NCBI RefSeq assembly: GCF_023716865.1
Contig: NZ_CP092417.1
Coordinates: 6,990,501 to 7,054,500, forward strand
DNA length: 64,000 bases
Reading direction: 5' to 3'
Source: Endozoicomonas sp. SCSIO W0465
Lineage (GTDB): Bacteria > Pseudomonadota > Gammaproteobacteria > Pseudomonadales > Endozoicomonadaceae
The notes under the pieces are model-generated. The model was given only the letters and a program-made list of their open reading frames with translations, made no database searches and was not told the origin of the DNA. Below are positions 24,906 to 33,971 of this stretch, piece by piece (position 1 is the first letter of the stretch; each line of letters opens with the position of its first letter). Position numbers and translations under genes: made by a program.

Positions 24906-26221
24906 GCAGATCGGTTGTCTGGCGAGCCTCTGTCCTCCACTTCCTGGATGATCCGGCCAAAAAACAGCAGCCGGGAGATCCGGACACCTGGGAATTTTTC
25001 GAGGATGGCGCCCTTTTGGTTGAAGATGGTCTGATAACCCGATGCGGTCCATCCGATCAGGTTTTGCAGAACCTGCCCACAGGAACCGAAATAAAGGATC
25101 TGACCGGTCGGCTTCTGGTACCCGGTTTTATCGACACCCACGTGCATTACCCTCAGCTTGAAGTATTGGCAGGCTGCGGAGTTCAACTGCTGGACTGGCT
25201 GAACCAATATACCTTTCCGGCAGAGCAGAAGTTTGCTGATGAACAGTATGCCAGTGAGATTGCCCGGTTCTTTCTGGATCAGTGTCTCAGCCATGGAACC
25301 ACCACCGCATTGGTGTTTGGTACCGTGGCACCTCAATCCGTCGATGCCTTTTTTGCTGAGGCCCATCAACGAAACCTGCGCATGATCGCCGGCAAAGTGA
25401 TGATGGACCGTAATGCCCCTGACTATCTGCTTGACACTCCTGAAAGCAGCTACGAAGACAGTAAAGCGCTGATCAATCGGTGGCATAACAAAGGGCGGTT
25501 GTCTTATGCAGTGACCCCGCGCTTTGCCCCCACCTCATCCTCTGAGCAGCTGCACCTGGCCGGCCGGTTGTTGCAGGAACACGATGGTCTTTATCTTCAC
25601 ACTCACCTCTCGGAAAACCTGAAAGAGATCGATTGGGTTCAGACGCTGTTCCCCGACAGCAGACACTATGTGGATGTCTATGATCAGCATGGGCTGCTTG
25701 GGCCGCGATCGGTATTTGCTCATTCGGTCCATCTGTGTGACCACAGCTGGCAGCGCATGGGCAACTCAGGCTCCTCCATTGCTTTTTGTCCCGGCTCCAA
25801 TCTGTTTCTCGGTAGCGGGCTGTTCAATCTGAATCAGGCTAAAGCTCATGGTATCCCCACCGGTCTTGGTACCGATGTTGGTGGTGGAACCAGCCTCTGC
25901 CTGCTTAATACTATGAAAGACGCCTATCAGGTATCTCAGTTGCGGGAGGAAACGATCTCACCGCTTCAAGCTTTTTACCTGGCCACACTGGGAGGTGCGA
26001 AAGCACTTCATCTTGAAGACAAGGTTGGTAGCTTCCGTATCGGAAATGAAGCGGATTTTCTGGTGCTGAATCCTGCGGCTACCCCAATGCTTCAATTCAG
26101 AACGAAAAAAATAAGTGCCCATAGTGAACCAAGGGCACTGGAAGAGTTGCTTGGCGTGTTGATGGTAATGGGTGATGACCGGGTCATTGAAAAAGCCATC
26201 ATCATGGGTCAGGAAGCCTGA
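24902..26221 (+). CDS. guaD: Guanine deaminase
   Basis: 439 aa, amidohydrolase superfamily. The metal site is seen in PGFIDTHVHYPQLE (His80, His82), HTHLSEN, FAHSVHLCD and the Asp of GLGTDVGGGTSL. The guanine-deaminase pattern TFPAEQKFADEQYA and FCPGSNLFLGSGLF is typical. It turns guanine to xanthine and ammonia, the entry to the pathway. Xanthine dehydrogenase, needed to reach urate, is not in the window. ATGA overlap with allA. Confidence 0.95.
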   Translation: MSRSVVWRASVLHFLDDPAKKQQPGDPDTWEFFEDGALLVEDGLITRCGPSDQVLQNLPTGTEIKDLTGRLLVPGFIDTHVHYPQLEVLAGCGVQLLDWLNQYTFPAEQKFADEQYASEIARFFLDQCLSHGTTTALVFGTVAPQSVDAFFAEAHQRNLRMIAGKVMMDRNAPDYLLDTPESSYEDSKALINRWHNKGRLSYAVTPRFAPTSSSEQLHLAGRLLQEHDGLYLHTHLSENLKEIDWVQTLFPDSRHYVDVYDQHGLLGPRSVFAHSVHLCDHSWQRMGNSGSSIAFCPGSNLFLGSGLFNLNQAKAHGIPTGLGTDVGGGTSLCLLNTMKDAYQVSQLREETISPLQAFYLATLGGAKALHLEDKVGSFRIGNEADFLVLNPAATPMLQFRTKKISAHSEPRALEELLGVLMVMGDDRVIEKAIIMGQEA

Positions 26222-26247
26222 AAGCCGGAAGTGCTGACGACATTATT

Positions 26248-26292
26248 GCAATGACAACCATTACATCTGCAATAACAACCGCAATAACAACC
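26248..26292 (+). repeat. 12-bp direct repeats between guaD and puuD
   Basis: GCAATAACAACC occurs at 26269-26280 and 26281-26292, with a one-base variant at 26248-26259. Non-coding. Confidence 0.85.
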
Positions 26293-26331
26293 GTCGCTCA
26301 GCACTTTCAATAATAACAAGAGTATTAAACC

Positions 26332-27555
26332 ATGGAATCCTATCTACAAGAGTGGTTAAACCTGCTATTTCGCTGGCTGCATGTTACTGCCGGTGTCGCC
26401 TGGATTGGCGCCTCCTTTTACTTCAACTGGCTGGAAGGGCGGCTGGAGGCAGCTCCGGCAAACAAACAGAAAAAAGGCATCAAAGGAGAGCTGTGGGCGC
26501 TTCACGGCGGTGGTATTTATGAAGTGAATAAATATCATCTTGCCCCTGAGAAGCTACCAAAAACATTGCATTGGTTTAAATGGGAAGCGTATGTCACCTG
26601 GCTTAGCGGTATGGGATTGCTGGCCATTATTTATTATTGGGGGGCCGAGAGTTATCTATTGGCACCACAATCAGCGCTGACACCCATTCAGGCCATTGCC
26701 ATCAGTATCTTCAGCCTGCTAACCGCCTGGCTGATCTATGACCTGTTGTGCAAATCCCCACTGTTTAAGCAGGAAACCCTGTTCAGTCTGGTTCTGTTTT
26801 CACTGCTTGTGTTTGCCGCCTGGGGGTATGCTCAGCTGTTCAGTGGTCGTGCCGCCTACATTCATGTCGGTGCGCTGATTGGCACCCTGATGGTGGGGAA
26901 TGTTTTCAGGGTTATTATTCCTTCACAGAGAAAACTGGTTGCCGCCGCTGAAAATGGGAACACCAGCTTCGATCCTTCTTGCCTTGGAAAGAGTGCCCAG
27001 CATGCCCTGCTGCGTTCTCGTCACAACAACTATTTCACTCTGCCACTGTTGTTTATCATGATCAGTGGCCACTATGCCATGACGTTTGGCAGTCAATGGA
27101 ACTGGGCAATTCTCGCGGTTCTGGCAGCGGCTTCCGTTCTGGTTCGTCATTTCTTTAACCGACGCAATCAGGGCGCCATTTTAACCTGGCTATGGCCAGC
27201 GGCTGCCGTATTAATGCTGACGCTGGCCTTTATCATCCGACCACAAATGGCGGTTCAGCAGACACCGGTGGCAGAGCAGTCTGCGGTTGGCCAGGGTGAA
27301 ATCGTTGAAATTGTGACGGCTCGCTGCAGCACCTGTCATTCAACAACACCAACGGACCCTCTCTTTCAATCACCTCCCGGCGGTCTGGTGTTCCATGACT
27401 ATGATTCAATCGCTAACAAGGCAGATAAGATTTATAGCCAGACAGTGCAGACACAGATTATGCCATTGGCAAATCGCACCGGTATGACCGATGAAGAGCG
27501 AAATTTACTTGGCCAGTGGTATCAGCAAATTCAAGCGGATGGATCGGATGGATAA
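26332..27555 (+). CDS. puuD: PuuD, membrane-bound urate hydroxylase with cytochrome c domain
   Basis: 407 aa. It oxidises urate to 5-hydroxyisourate in the inner membrane. About eight hydrophobic helices occupy residues 10-305 with family segments RWLHVTAGVAWIGASFYFNWLE, HGGGIYEVNKYHL and HWFKWEAYVTW. A C-terminal cytochrome c domain follows, with the haem site CSTCH at 332-336 and a later Met (QIMPLAN). This is the bacterial PuuD type that replaces soluble uricase. It is last in the purine operon, 110 bp after guaD; that gap contains short GCAATAACAACC repeats. A stem-loop follows. Confidence 0.95.
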   Translation: MESYLQEWLNLLFRWLHVTAGVAWIGASFYFNWLEGRLEAAPANKQKKGIKGELWALHGGGIYEVNKYHLAPEKLPKTLHWFKWEAYVTWLSGMGLLAIIYYWGAESYLLAPQSALTPIQAIAISIFSLLTAWLIYDLLCKSPLFKQETLFSLVLFSLLVFAAWGYAQLFSGRAAYIHVGALIGTLMVGNVFRVIIPSQRKLVAAAENGNTSFDPSCLGKSAQHALLRSRHNNYFTLPLLFIMISGHYAMTFGSQWNWAILAVLAAASVLVRHFFNRRNQGAILTWLWPAAAVLMLTLAFIIRPQMAVQQTPVAEQSAVGQGEIVEIVTARCSTCHSTTPTDPLFQSPPGGLVFHDYDSIANKADKIYSQTVQTQIMPLANRTGMTDEERNLLGQWYQQIQADGSDG

Positions 27556-27570
27556 AATGGCTCATGATGT

Positions 27571-27597
27571 CAAAGCCTCTTTTTGAGAGGCTTTGTT
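27571..27597 (+). terminator. Stem-loop terminator after puuD
   Basis: A 10-bp perfect stem, CAAAGCCTCT (27571-27580) with AGAGGCTTTG (27586-27595), has a 5-base loop. The T-tract is weak (only TT follows), so efficiency is uncertain. Confidence 0.65.
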
Positions 27598-27691
27598 AAT
27601 GCCACAAATACAGTGGCAAAAGATTACATCGTTATATTCTGAAGGCCTGAAATCTGATGGCCGGAATTCCTCAACAAATATGATCCGGCAA

Positions 27692-27865
27692 TTAACATGG
27701 CTCTTGTAGGATTTCAGACTGCTACTGGGTTGAACATTGCTGAAGCCCTTTATCTACAAAGGTTGTCAGCATATTGTCCGGTAATGTTGCCCAATCCTTG
27801 TTTTTCGTGACCTACAGTCAGTTTTCACTGTAGAGCAGTTCGTAATCAAAATAGAGCCATTAACA
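27692..27865. mobile_element. Degenerate remnant related to the IS4 element
   Basis: This stretch aligns by eye with 5642-5816 inside the IS4 element: the ends ATGGCTCTT and AATAGAGCCA, TTTCAGACTG, GTTGAACATTGCTGAAGC, and CAGTTTTCACTGTAGAGCAG all have counterparts. It covers the transposase 3' end and adjoining DNA. The ends GGCTCT/AGAGCC are inverted in both copies, so it could also be a small MITE that shares this unit. No ORF. It fills most of the 325-bp gap before orn. Confidence 0.75.
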
Positions 27866-27879
27866 TTTACGGCAATAGG

Positions 27880-28419
27880 CTATTTGATAAAATACTGACG
27901 ATAAAACCGAAGTTCAGCAATAGATTCACGAATATCTTCAAGCGCCAGGTGAGTTCCTTGCTTGGTGAATTGGGTCAATAACTCAGGCTTCCAGCGGCGG
28001 GCCAGCTCTTTCAGGGTGCTGACATCAATATTCCGATAGTGGAAGTAATCATTCAGCTCCGGCATATAGCGCCAGAGAAAACGGCGATCCTGTCCAATAG
28101 AGTTACCACACATTGGAGAGATGCCCTGGTCGACATATTTACGAAGAAAATCCAGAGTCATCTGTTCAGCCTGCCTTTCACTGATGGTGCTGGCCCGGAC
28201 CCGATCAGCCAGGCCTGTCGCCCCATGCGTGTTGACACACCACTCATTCATGCCATCCAGAACTTCATTATTCTGATGAACAGCAATAACCGGACCTTCC
28301 TCCAGAATGTTTAACTGGCCATCGGTAACAATGGTTGCGATCTCAAGAATCCGATCATTTACCGGATCCAGGCCCGTCATTTCCAGGTCGATCCATATGA
28401 GATTATCCGATTTAGCCAT
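27880..28419 (-). CDS. orn: Oligoribonuclease
   Basis: 179 aa, DEDDh exonuclease that degrades 2-5 nt RNA and pGpG. Motifs: WIDLEMTGLDP (Asp, Glu), NSIGQDRRFLWRYMPEL (Asp), and HLALEDIRESIAELRFYR (His, Asp). Length and the C-terminus YRQYFIK fit the family. Divergent from rsgA, the usual partner. Confidence 0.96.
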   Translation of the reverse strand: MAKSDNLIWIDLEMTGLDPVNDRILEIATIVTDGQLNILEEGPVIAVHQNNEVLDGMNEWCVNTHGATGLADRVRASTISERQAEQMTLDFLRKYVDQGISPMCGNSIGQDRRFLWRYMPELNDYFHYRNIDVSTLKELARRWKPELLTQFTKQGTHLALEDIRESIAELRFYRQYFIK

Positions 28420-28561
28420 CCAACACCCGGCAGTTACAGTTTAGAAAATAACGAATGAGCTGACATAATAAGTCTACTTCATTCATAATTGCAGCGAAAT
28501 CAGCTCAACACAAATTTATGATACTTTCACACCTTACCATTCAGACTCCCTCCTGCACATC

Positions 28562-29599
28562 ATGAGTAAGCGCAGACTAACGCGCAGACAAAGCTGGCGC
28601 ATTGAGAAAATTCAGGAAGAACGCAAAGCACGCGCCCAAAAGCGTGAGGATAAGATTGCCCGGGAACTTCAGGATGACTCGCTGGGACCAGAGCAACCGG
28701 GGCTGATCATTGCCCACTATGGAGCACAGCTGGATATCGAACCCATTGACAAACCCGGTGAGACTTATCGCTGTAACCTGAGGGCCAATCTGCCACCACT
28801 GGTGACCGGAGACCGTATTGTCTGGAAAGCCTCCAGCAAAGGTGGTATGGGGGTTGTAGTGGCGCTTGAGGATCGTGACAACCTGCTATCCAGACCGGAT
28901 ATGCGAGGACAGTTAAAGCCGGTTGCTGCCAATATTGACTACATTGTTCTGGTCATTGCTCCGGTTCCTGTCCCCCATATGAATCTGATTGACCGTTATC
29001 TGGTTGCTGCTGAAACCGTTGGTATTGAACCGGTCATCCTGCTGAACAAAACTGATTTGCTGGAAGATAAAGCGAGTCAGCAATCTTTTGTTAAAGAGAT
29101 TAACGATATGCTCATTAGCTATGAGCACATTGGATACAGGGTACTTAAAGCATCCACCCGGACGGAAGATGGACTCAATGAACTCAAAAGCCTGCTGAAG
29201 GAACGCACCAGTGTTTTCGTCGGCCAGAGTGGTGTCGGTAAGTCGTCCCTGGTCAATACGCTTCTACCCGGTGTTGATACCCGGGTAGGCCCGTTGTCTG
29301 AAAGCACCGGTAAAGGTACCCATACCACTACGGCAGCCAGACTTTTCCACTTCCCGGCAGGTGGAACACTGATCGACTCTCCCGGGATTCGGGAATTCGG
29401 ACTCTGGCATATGGAACCGGAGGCTGTGTTGCACGGATTTAAAGAGTTTCGACCATTTATTGGCCACTGCAAGTTCCGGGACTGCCATCATGAACAGGAG
29501 CCGGGTTGTGCCATTCGCAAAGCCCTGCTGAATGGCGATATTCTTCCGGAAAGAATGGACAGCTACCAGAACATCCTGAATTCTCTGGAAAAGGCTTAG
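28562..29599 (+). CDS. rsgA: RsgA, ribosome small-subunit biogenesis GTPase
   Basis: 345 aa. Circularly permuted GTPase: the N-terminal OB fold is followed by G4 (LLNKTDLL), then the P-loop (FVGQSGVGKSSLVNTLLP), then G3 (LIDSPGIREFGLW), and a C-terminal zinc knuckle (HCKFRDCHHEQEPGCAI). The basic N-terminus MSKRRLTRRQSWRIEKIQEERKA is typical of gammaproteobacterial RsgA. It helps late maturation of the 30S subunit. Confidence 0.96.
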   Translation: MSKRRLTRRQSWRIEKIQEERKARAQKREDKIARELQDDSLGPEQPGLIIAHYGAQLDIEPIDKPGETYRCNLRANLPPLVTGDRIVWKASSKGGMGVVVALEDRDNLLSRPDMRGQLKPVAANIDYIVLVIAPVPVPHMNLIDRYLVAAETVGIEPVILLNKTDLLEDKASQQSFVKEINDMLISYEHIGYRVLKASTRTEDGLNELKSLLKERTSVFVGQSGVGKSSLVNTLLPGVDTRVGPLSESTGKGTHTTTAARLFHFPAGGTLIDSPGIREFGLWHMEPEAVLHGFKEFRPFIGHCKFRDCHHEQEPGCAIRKALLNGDILPERMDSYQNILNSLEKA

Positions 29600-29695
29600 T
29601 CGGCTGTCGGACAACCCTTTGCAATGAATTTTCATCAACTGGCCCACAGACTACCTATACTGTTCAGCGACATCAGATAACACTGCCTGACGACA

Positions 29696-30604
29696 ATGAT
29701 CAACTACCAGACCACCAGCCGGCACCCAAGACTCGGCTTTGAAGTAGGTCAGAGTCTGGACCTGAAAGCGCTAACCAACAGCCAAAGGCTTGGTCTGAAG
29801 CATGCACTTTGGCAGCATGGAGTGATCTTCGCCAGAAACCAACACATGAATGCCAGTGAGATGGAACAATTTGCACTGGATACTTTTGGTCCCATGATGA
29901 TCGGCGACAATCGCCAACGCAAGGATCGCCCACCGTTACCACCGGAACTGGTCAGTAATCATGTTGCCATACTTGGCAATCCTCTGGGTCCCGTTGCCCG
30001 ACCACCGGAGGCAGTTGCCTGCCAATGGCATCACGATAAGGACGCTCTTCCCCGCCTGGAAGGGCTGTCGATGAATGCACTCTATATTGTGATGCTTCAT
30101 ATGCACAAGGTGCCTGAGACCGGGTGTGATGGACAGCCTCACACAACGCACTTCCTCGACCAGTTGGAAGCCTGGTGTTCATTCAGCCCCGGACGGCAGG
30201 CAGAGTTGAGAAAAGTAAAACTTATTCACTCGCCACCGTTTCTAACGCCCGATGCATGGACAGCGGAAACACCGTTAAAAACCCATCCCCTGGTTTCGGA
30301 ACATCAACTGATTGCCAGGGAGGGTCTCTATATGGGATCAGATACTGCCATACCGGTTGGGCTTGAAGATGCTCCTGAGGCCGCCAGAACATTCTGGGAA
30401 GCACTGTTGGATGAAATCCTCGGCAAGTGTGTCATTTACGCACACCGTTGGCGGGAAGGGGATATTGTTTTCTGGGATAATTCCCAGGTCATGCACCGTG
30501 GACAACCTTACGACTCAATGCAGAATCAGCGGATCGGCCTTCGATTGGGTGTCATAGATAATTGTTCTGTAATTAATCCTGAAATGGAATTAATAAAATC
30601 CTGA
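29696..30604 (+). CDS. TauD/TfdA family Fe(II)/2-oxoglutarate dioxygenase
   Basis: 302 aa. Iron ligands: HxD in CQWHHDKDALP (His112, Asp114) and His267 in WDNSQVMHRGQPYD. Arg283 (QRIGLRLGV) should hold 2-oxoglutarate. The N-terminal ALWQHGVIFARNQHMNASEMEQFALDTFG is typical of TauD-like enzymes. Substrate is unknown: taurine and related sulfonates are known for the family, but no transporter genes are nearby. It stands alone between rsgA and gshB. A second, distinct 2OG oxygenase (PhyH type) is at 7043. Confidence 0.88.
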   Translation: MINYQTTSRHPRLGFEVGQSLDLKALTNSQRLGLKHALWQHGVIFARNQHMNASEMEQFALDTFGPMMIGDNRQRKDRPPLPPELVSNHVAILGNPLGPVARPPEAVACQWHHDKDALPRLEGLSMNALYIVMLHMHKVPETGCDGQPHTTHFLDQLEAWCSFSPGRQAELRKVKLIHSPPFLTPDAWTAETPLKTHPLVSEHQLIAREGLYMGSDTAIPVGLEDAPEAARTFWEALLDEILGKCVIYAHRWREGDIVFWDNSQVMHRGQPYDSMQNQRIGLRLGVIDNCSVINPEMELIKS

Positions 30605-30772
30605 AATAGTTTATATTGCATAAGGCTCCCCGACGCAGTAGAAGACAGGAGCACAACAGTTCTTTCAACTGGTAAAGGGAACTTAGCCCGGAAACGCCAT
30701 GCATTTATGTTCATAATCTTTGGCAAGGGACGGAGGCCTGATTCCAGTTGGACAGTGTAAAAGGTATACATT

Positions 30773-31732
30773 GTGATAGCGATAAAACTCGGCATTGTGA
30801 TGGACCCTATTGCCTCCATCAATTACAAAAAAGACAGTTCCCTTGCCATGCTGCTGGCGGCCAGCCAGAAAGGCTGGCAGCTGTTTTACATGGAACAGGC
30901 TGACCTTTATCAGAAAGAAGGTATTGCCATGGGCAGCGTTAAACCATTGACCGTGAATGCCGATCCTGAACACTGGTTTGAACTGAAAGAACGTCAGGAG
31001 ATGCCTCTGGATGCACTGGATGTCATCCTGATGCGCAAGGACCCGCCCTTTGATATGGAGTTTATTTACAGCACTTACCTGCTGGAACAGGCTCAGGCGG
31101 CCGGAACACTGATTGTGAATAATCCTCGCAGTATCCGTGACTGTAACGAAAAGATGTTTGCCACCCTGTTTCCACAGTGTACGCCTCCCGTTATGGTATC
31201 CCGCAGCCCAAGATTACTGAAGGAGTTTGCGGCAGAGCATGGTGATGTGGTACTAAAGCCACTGGATGGTATGGGCGGCAGTTCTATTTTCCGCTCGACC
31301 CCCAATGATCCGAACCTGAGCGTAATCATTGAAACGCTGACGGAAATGGGCCAGCGTCAGGCCATGATTCAAAAGTTTATTCCGGATATTACATCCGGTG
31401 ACAAGCGCATTCTGATGATTGACGGGGAACCCGTTCCCTACTGTCTGGCACGCATTCCTGCTGCCGGGGAACTCAGAGGCAATCTCGCTGCGGGCGGTAC
31501 AGGAGAAGGCCGTCCCCTGAGTGAACGGGATCTGTGGATTGCCCGCCAGGTAGGCCCGGAGCTTCGCAAGAAAGGCCTGATCTTTGTTGGACTCGATGTC
31601 ATTGGCGACTACCTCACAGAAATCAATGTTACCTCGCCTACCTGTATCCGTGAGCTGGACAACCAGTTTGCACTCGACATCGCCGGTCAGTTGATTGATA
31701 AGATTGAGGAAAAGCTCAAGGGCAGGCACTAA
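30773..31732 (+). CDS. gshB: Glutathione synthetase
   Basis: 319 aa. It joins gamma-glutamylcysteine and glycine with ATP. The start is GTG; translation then reads MIAIKLGIVMDPIASINYKKDSS, matching the E. coli N-terminus. ATP-grasp segments: VLKPLDGMGGSSIF, CLARIPAAGELRGNLAAGGTGEGRPL, LIFVGLDVIGDYLTEINVTSPTCIREL. Followed by tonB, yqgE and ruvX as in Pseudomonas. Confidence 0.97.
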   Translation: MIAIKLGIVMDPIASINYKKDSSLAMLLAASQKGWQLFYMEQADLYQKEGIAMGSVKPLTVNADPEHWFELKERQEMPLDALDVILMRKDPPFDMEFIYSTYLLEQAQAAGTLIVNNPRSIRDCNEKMFATLFPQCTPPVMVSRSPRLLKEFAAEHGDVVLKPLDGMGGSSIFRSTPNDPNLSVIIETLTEMGQRQAMIQKFIPDITSGDKRILMIDGEPVPYCLARIPAAGELRGNLAAGGTGEGRPLSERDLWIARQVGPELRKKGLIFVGLDVIGDYLTEINVTSPTCIRELDNQFALDIAGQLIDKIEEKLKGRH

Positions 31733-31899
31733 CCAGACGATTATTCTATAGACGGTTTTTTTCCAACAGAATCTTGCATATAGTCTTGAATATCAGACTT
31801 GCCCTGTAAGAGAGAGCCCTTGCGAAAAGGGCTCGTATCGTATTCATCAGGACGGCTCTGCCATTGTGCTTTACCAAGGAAAGCTGTAATCAGAAAGCT

Positions 31900-32790
31900 A
31901 TGACTCAGCCAACGACCATTTCATCAACAGCCGTATCGTCGGCAGACCGCCTGGGTTTTACCCTTTTTATGGCGGCGGCTCTGCACGTTTTGATAGTACT
32001 GGGAGTAACGTTTAGCTTTAAAGACAAGCCGGCACCACCGCCAACGCTGGAAGTGACGCTGGCCAGCTATCAAAGCAAAGAGAAACCCAAAGAAGCCGAC
32101 TACCTGGCCCAGATCAATCAACAGGGCAGCGGCACTCTGGAAGAAAAAGCATTGCCCTCCAGTGATCAGCAGGCGCAGTTTCAGGAAGACACCATCAAGG
32201 AAGTCCAGCCACAGTCACAAACTGCGGCTCAACCAGAACATACCCTGACACAACAGACCCGTATTACCACCCGGGCCAAGAGCGATCAGACCGTTGCTGC
32301 CACCGATGACCGTGAACAGCAGGAACCGGTTGCAGTTGAAAAAGACCAGCCACGCAAGCACATTGACCTGAAAAATGAAATTGCCAGCCTTGAAGCCCAG
32401 TTCCATCAGCAGCGTCAGATGTACGCCAAGCGCCCTCGTATCAAGCGGCTGACAGCCGCATCCACCCTACAGGAAGCCGGTGCATTCTATAAAGAATCCT
32501 GGCGGCGAAAGGTTGAGAAGGTTGGTAACCTCAACTATCCGGAAAAAGCGCGTGAATACCAGCTCTATGGAGAGTTGCGCTTAATGGTTGCTATCAATCG
32601 GGATGGCACATTATCAACGGTTGAGATACTGGACTCGTCTGGCTATCAGCTTCTGGATGATGCTGCGGTTCGTATTGTCAAAATGGCTTCACCCTTTGCC
32701 CCATTCGACGACACGCTCAAGAGCTATGATATCGTTGAAATCATTCGTACCTGGCGCTTTGAGCCCGGAAACCGACTATTGAGCCAGTAA
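31900..32790 (+). CDS. tonB: TonB family energy transducer
   Basis: 296 aa from the ATG at 31900 (the ORF is open to a TTG at 31864). One N-terminal membrane anchor (LGFTLFMAAALHVLIVLGVTF) is followed by a long polar periplasmic linker rich in Q, E and K, and a C-terminal TonB domain (YPEKAREYQLYGELRLMVAINRDGTLSTVEILDSSGYQLLDDAAVRIVKMASPFAPF). It most resembles the TonB3 type located after gshB in P. aeruginosa, which has been linked to twitching motility; type IV pilus genes pilU and pilT are close by. No exbB or exbD here. The stop codon is inside a 12-bp tandem repeat. Confidence 0.92.
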   Translation: MTQPTTISSTAVSSADRLGFTLFMAAALHVLIVLGVTFSFKDKPAPPPTLEVTLASYQSKEKPKEADYLAQINQQGSGTLEEKALPSSDQQAQFQEDTIKEVQPQSQTAAQPEHTLTQQTRITTRAKSDQTVAATDDREQQEPVAVEKDQPRKHIDLKNEIASLEAQFHQQRQMYAKRPRIKRLTAASTLQEAGAFYKESWRRKVEKVGNLNYPEKAREYQLYGELRLMVAINRDGTLSTVEILDSSGYQLLDDAAVRIVKMASPFAPFDDTLKSYDIVEIIRTWRFEPGNRLLSQ

Positions 32791-32814
32791 GTGAGCCAGT
32801 AAGTGAGCCAGTAA
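32781..32814 (+). repeat. 12-bp tandem repeat over the tonB stop codon
   Basis: GAGCCAGTAAGT is repeated at 32781-32792 and 32793-32804, with a partial third copy to 32814. Each copy carries an in-frame TAA, so the protein end is unchanged. Confidence 0.95.
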
Positions 32815-32885
32815 GGTTTTAGTGTCTCGCGCGAATGTATGTATCAGGACTTGCCATAAATGCTCTTTACCTTAATACTGCCGCT

Positions 32886-33458
32886 ATGAGCAGTGTTCCT
32901 TTCCAGAATTTCAAAAGCCACTTCCTGATTGCCATGCCCGGCATGGTCGACCCTTCTTTTGCTGAAACGCTGACCATTATCTGTGAGCACAGCCCGGAAG
33001 GTGCCTTGGGTATTGTGGTGAATCGACCAAGCACCCTGCCGATGAGTGAGATTTTCCGGCAAATTGGCATTGACCACCATGAACAGTCAGCAGTGAGTCA
33101 GCACGCTGTCTATTCTGGAGGCCCGGTGTCTCAGGAGAGAGGGTTTGTCCTGAATTCAGGGGAGTCCAGCTGGGATACCAGCCTGGAGATATGCCCGGGG
33201 CTGCAACTGACTACATCAACCGATGTACTGATGGCCATGGCAGAAGGCAAAGGTCCAAAACAGGTATTGGTTGCTCTTGGTTATGCAGGCTGGGGAGCTG
33301 GTCAGCTGGAAAAGGAAATTTCTGAGAATGCCTGGCTGACCTGTGAGGCGCATCCATCCGTTGTCTTCGATACACCTTATCACCTGAGACTGAGTGCAGC
33401 GGCCAGTTCACTGGGTGTTAATCTCAATCTGATTTCAGATCAGGTTGGCCATGCATAG
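32886..33458 (+). CDS. yqgE: YqgE/AlgH family protein
   Basis: 190 aa from the ATG at 32886; the ORF is open from 32835, but family members begin near FKSHFLIAMPGMVDPSFAETL. Conserved blocks: GALGIVVNRPSTLPMSEIF, VYSGGPVSQERGFVLN, LVALGYAGWGAGQLEKEI and NAWLT. Cytoplasmic; biochemical function unknown, with a reported link to alginate regulation in Pseudomonas (AlgH). ruvX follows 19 bp later in the usual order. Confidence 0.93.
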   Translation: MSSVPFQNFKSHFLIAMPGMVDPSFAETLTIICEHSPEGALGIVVNRPSTLPMSEIFRQIGIDHHEQSAVSQHAVYSGGPVSQERGFVLNSGESSWDTSLEICPGLQLTTSTDVLMAMAEGKGPKQVLVALGYAGWGAGQLEKEISENAWLTCEAHPSVVFDTPYHLRLSAAASSLGVNLNLISDQVGHA

Positions 33459-33477
33459 GTTTTTTTGACAAAGAGCG

Positions 33478-33927
33478 ATGACTGATAGCAAATTAAGAAC
33501 TGTGCTGGGTTTTGACTTTGGCACCCGCAACATCGGTGTTGCCACCGGACAGGTTATTACCCGAACCGCCTCTGCCCTGCCATCATTGCAAGCCAGAGAT
33601 GGAATCCCGGACTGGAATCAGGTTCAGGCCCTGATCATGGAATGGAAGCCGGATGCTGTCGTCGTCGGCATACCATTGAATATGGATGGCTCAGAGTCAG
33701 ACATGTCGCGACGTGCCAGAAAGTTCGGCAACCGGATTCATGGACGCTTCAACCTGCCATTTTATCAAGCCGATGAACGACTCACGTCTTTCGAGGCCAA
33801 AGAATGGGCCAACAAGCTCGGCCATAAAGGGCATTACGGATCAAACCCGGTGGATGCCATGGCTGCCCAGATTATTCTGGAAGCCTGGCTGAATGACCCC
33901 GGGAATGAACACCTTATGTATGATTAA
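33478..33927 (+). CDS. ruvX: RuvX/YqgF, RNase H-like nuclease (putative Holliday junction resolvase)
   Basis: 149 aa. RNase H-fold motifs: VLGFDFGTRNIGVATG (first Asp), AVVVGIPLNMDGSESDMSRRARKFGNRI, YQADERLTSFEAKEW (Glu) and SNPVDAMAAQIILEAWL (last Asp). Proposed roles are 16S rRNA 5'-end processing and junction resolution. Convergent with pilU. Confidence 0.95.
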   Translation: MTDSKLRTVLGFDFGTRNIGVATGQVITRTASALPSLQARDGIPDWNQVQALIMEWKPDAVVVGIPLNMDGSESDMSRRARKFGNRIHGRFNLPFYQADERLTSFEAKEWANKLGHKGHYGSNPVDAMAAQIILEAWLNDPGNEHLMYD

Positions 33928-33971
33928 GCCCGTCAGTCACCGGCCCCCGGCTGGCTCACAGGGGTGAGTCT

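Noticed and set aside
31814..31834. Terminator between gshB and tonB
   Set aside because: A good 8-bp hairpin (GAGCCCTT/AAGGGCTC) exists but no T-run follows; could be an RNA structure, not supported as a terminator.
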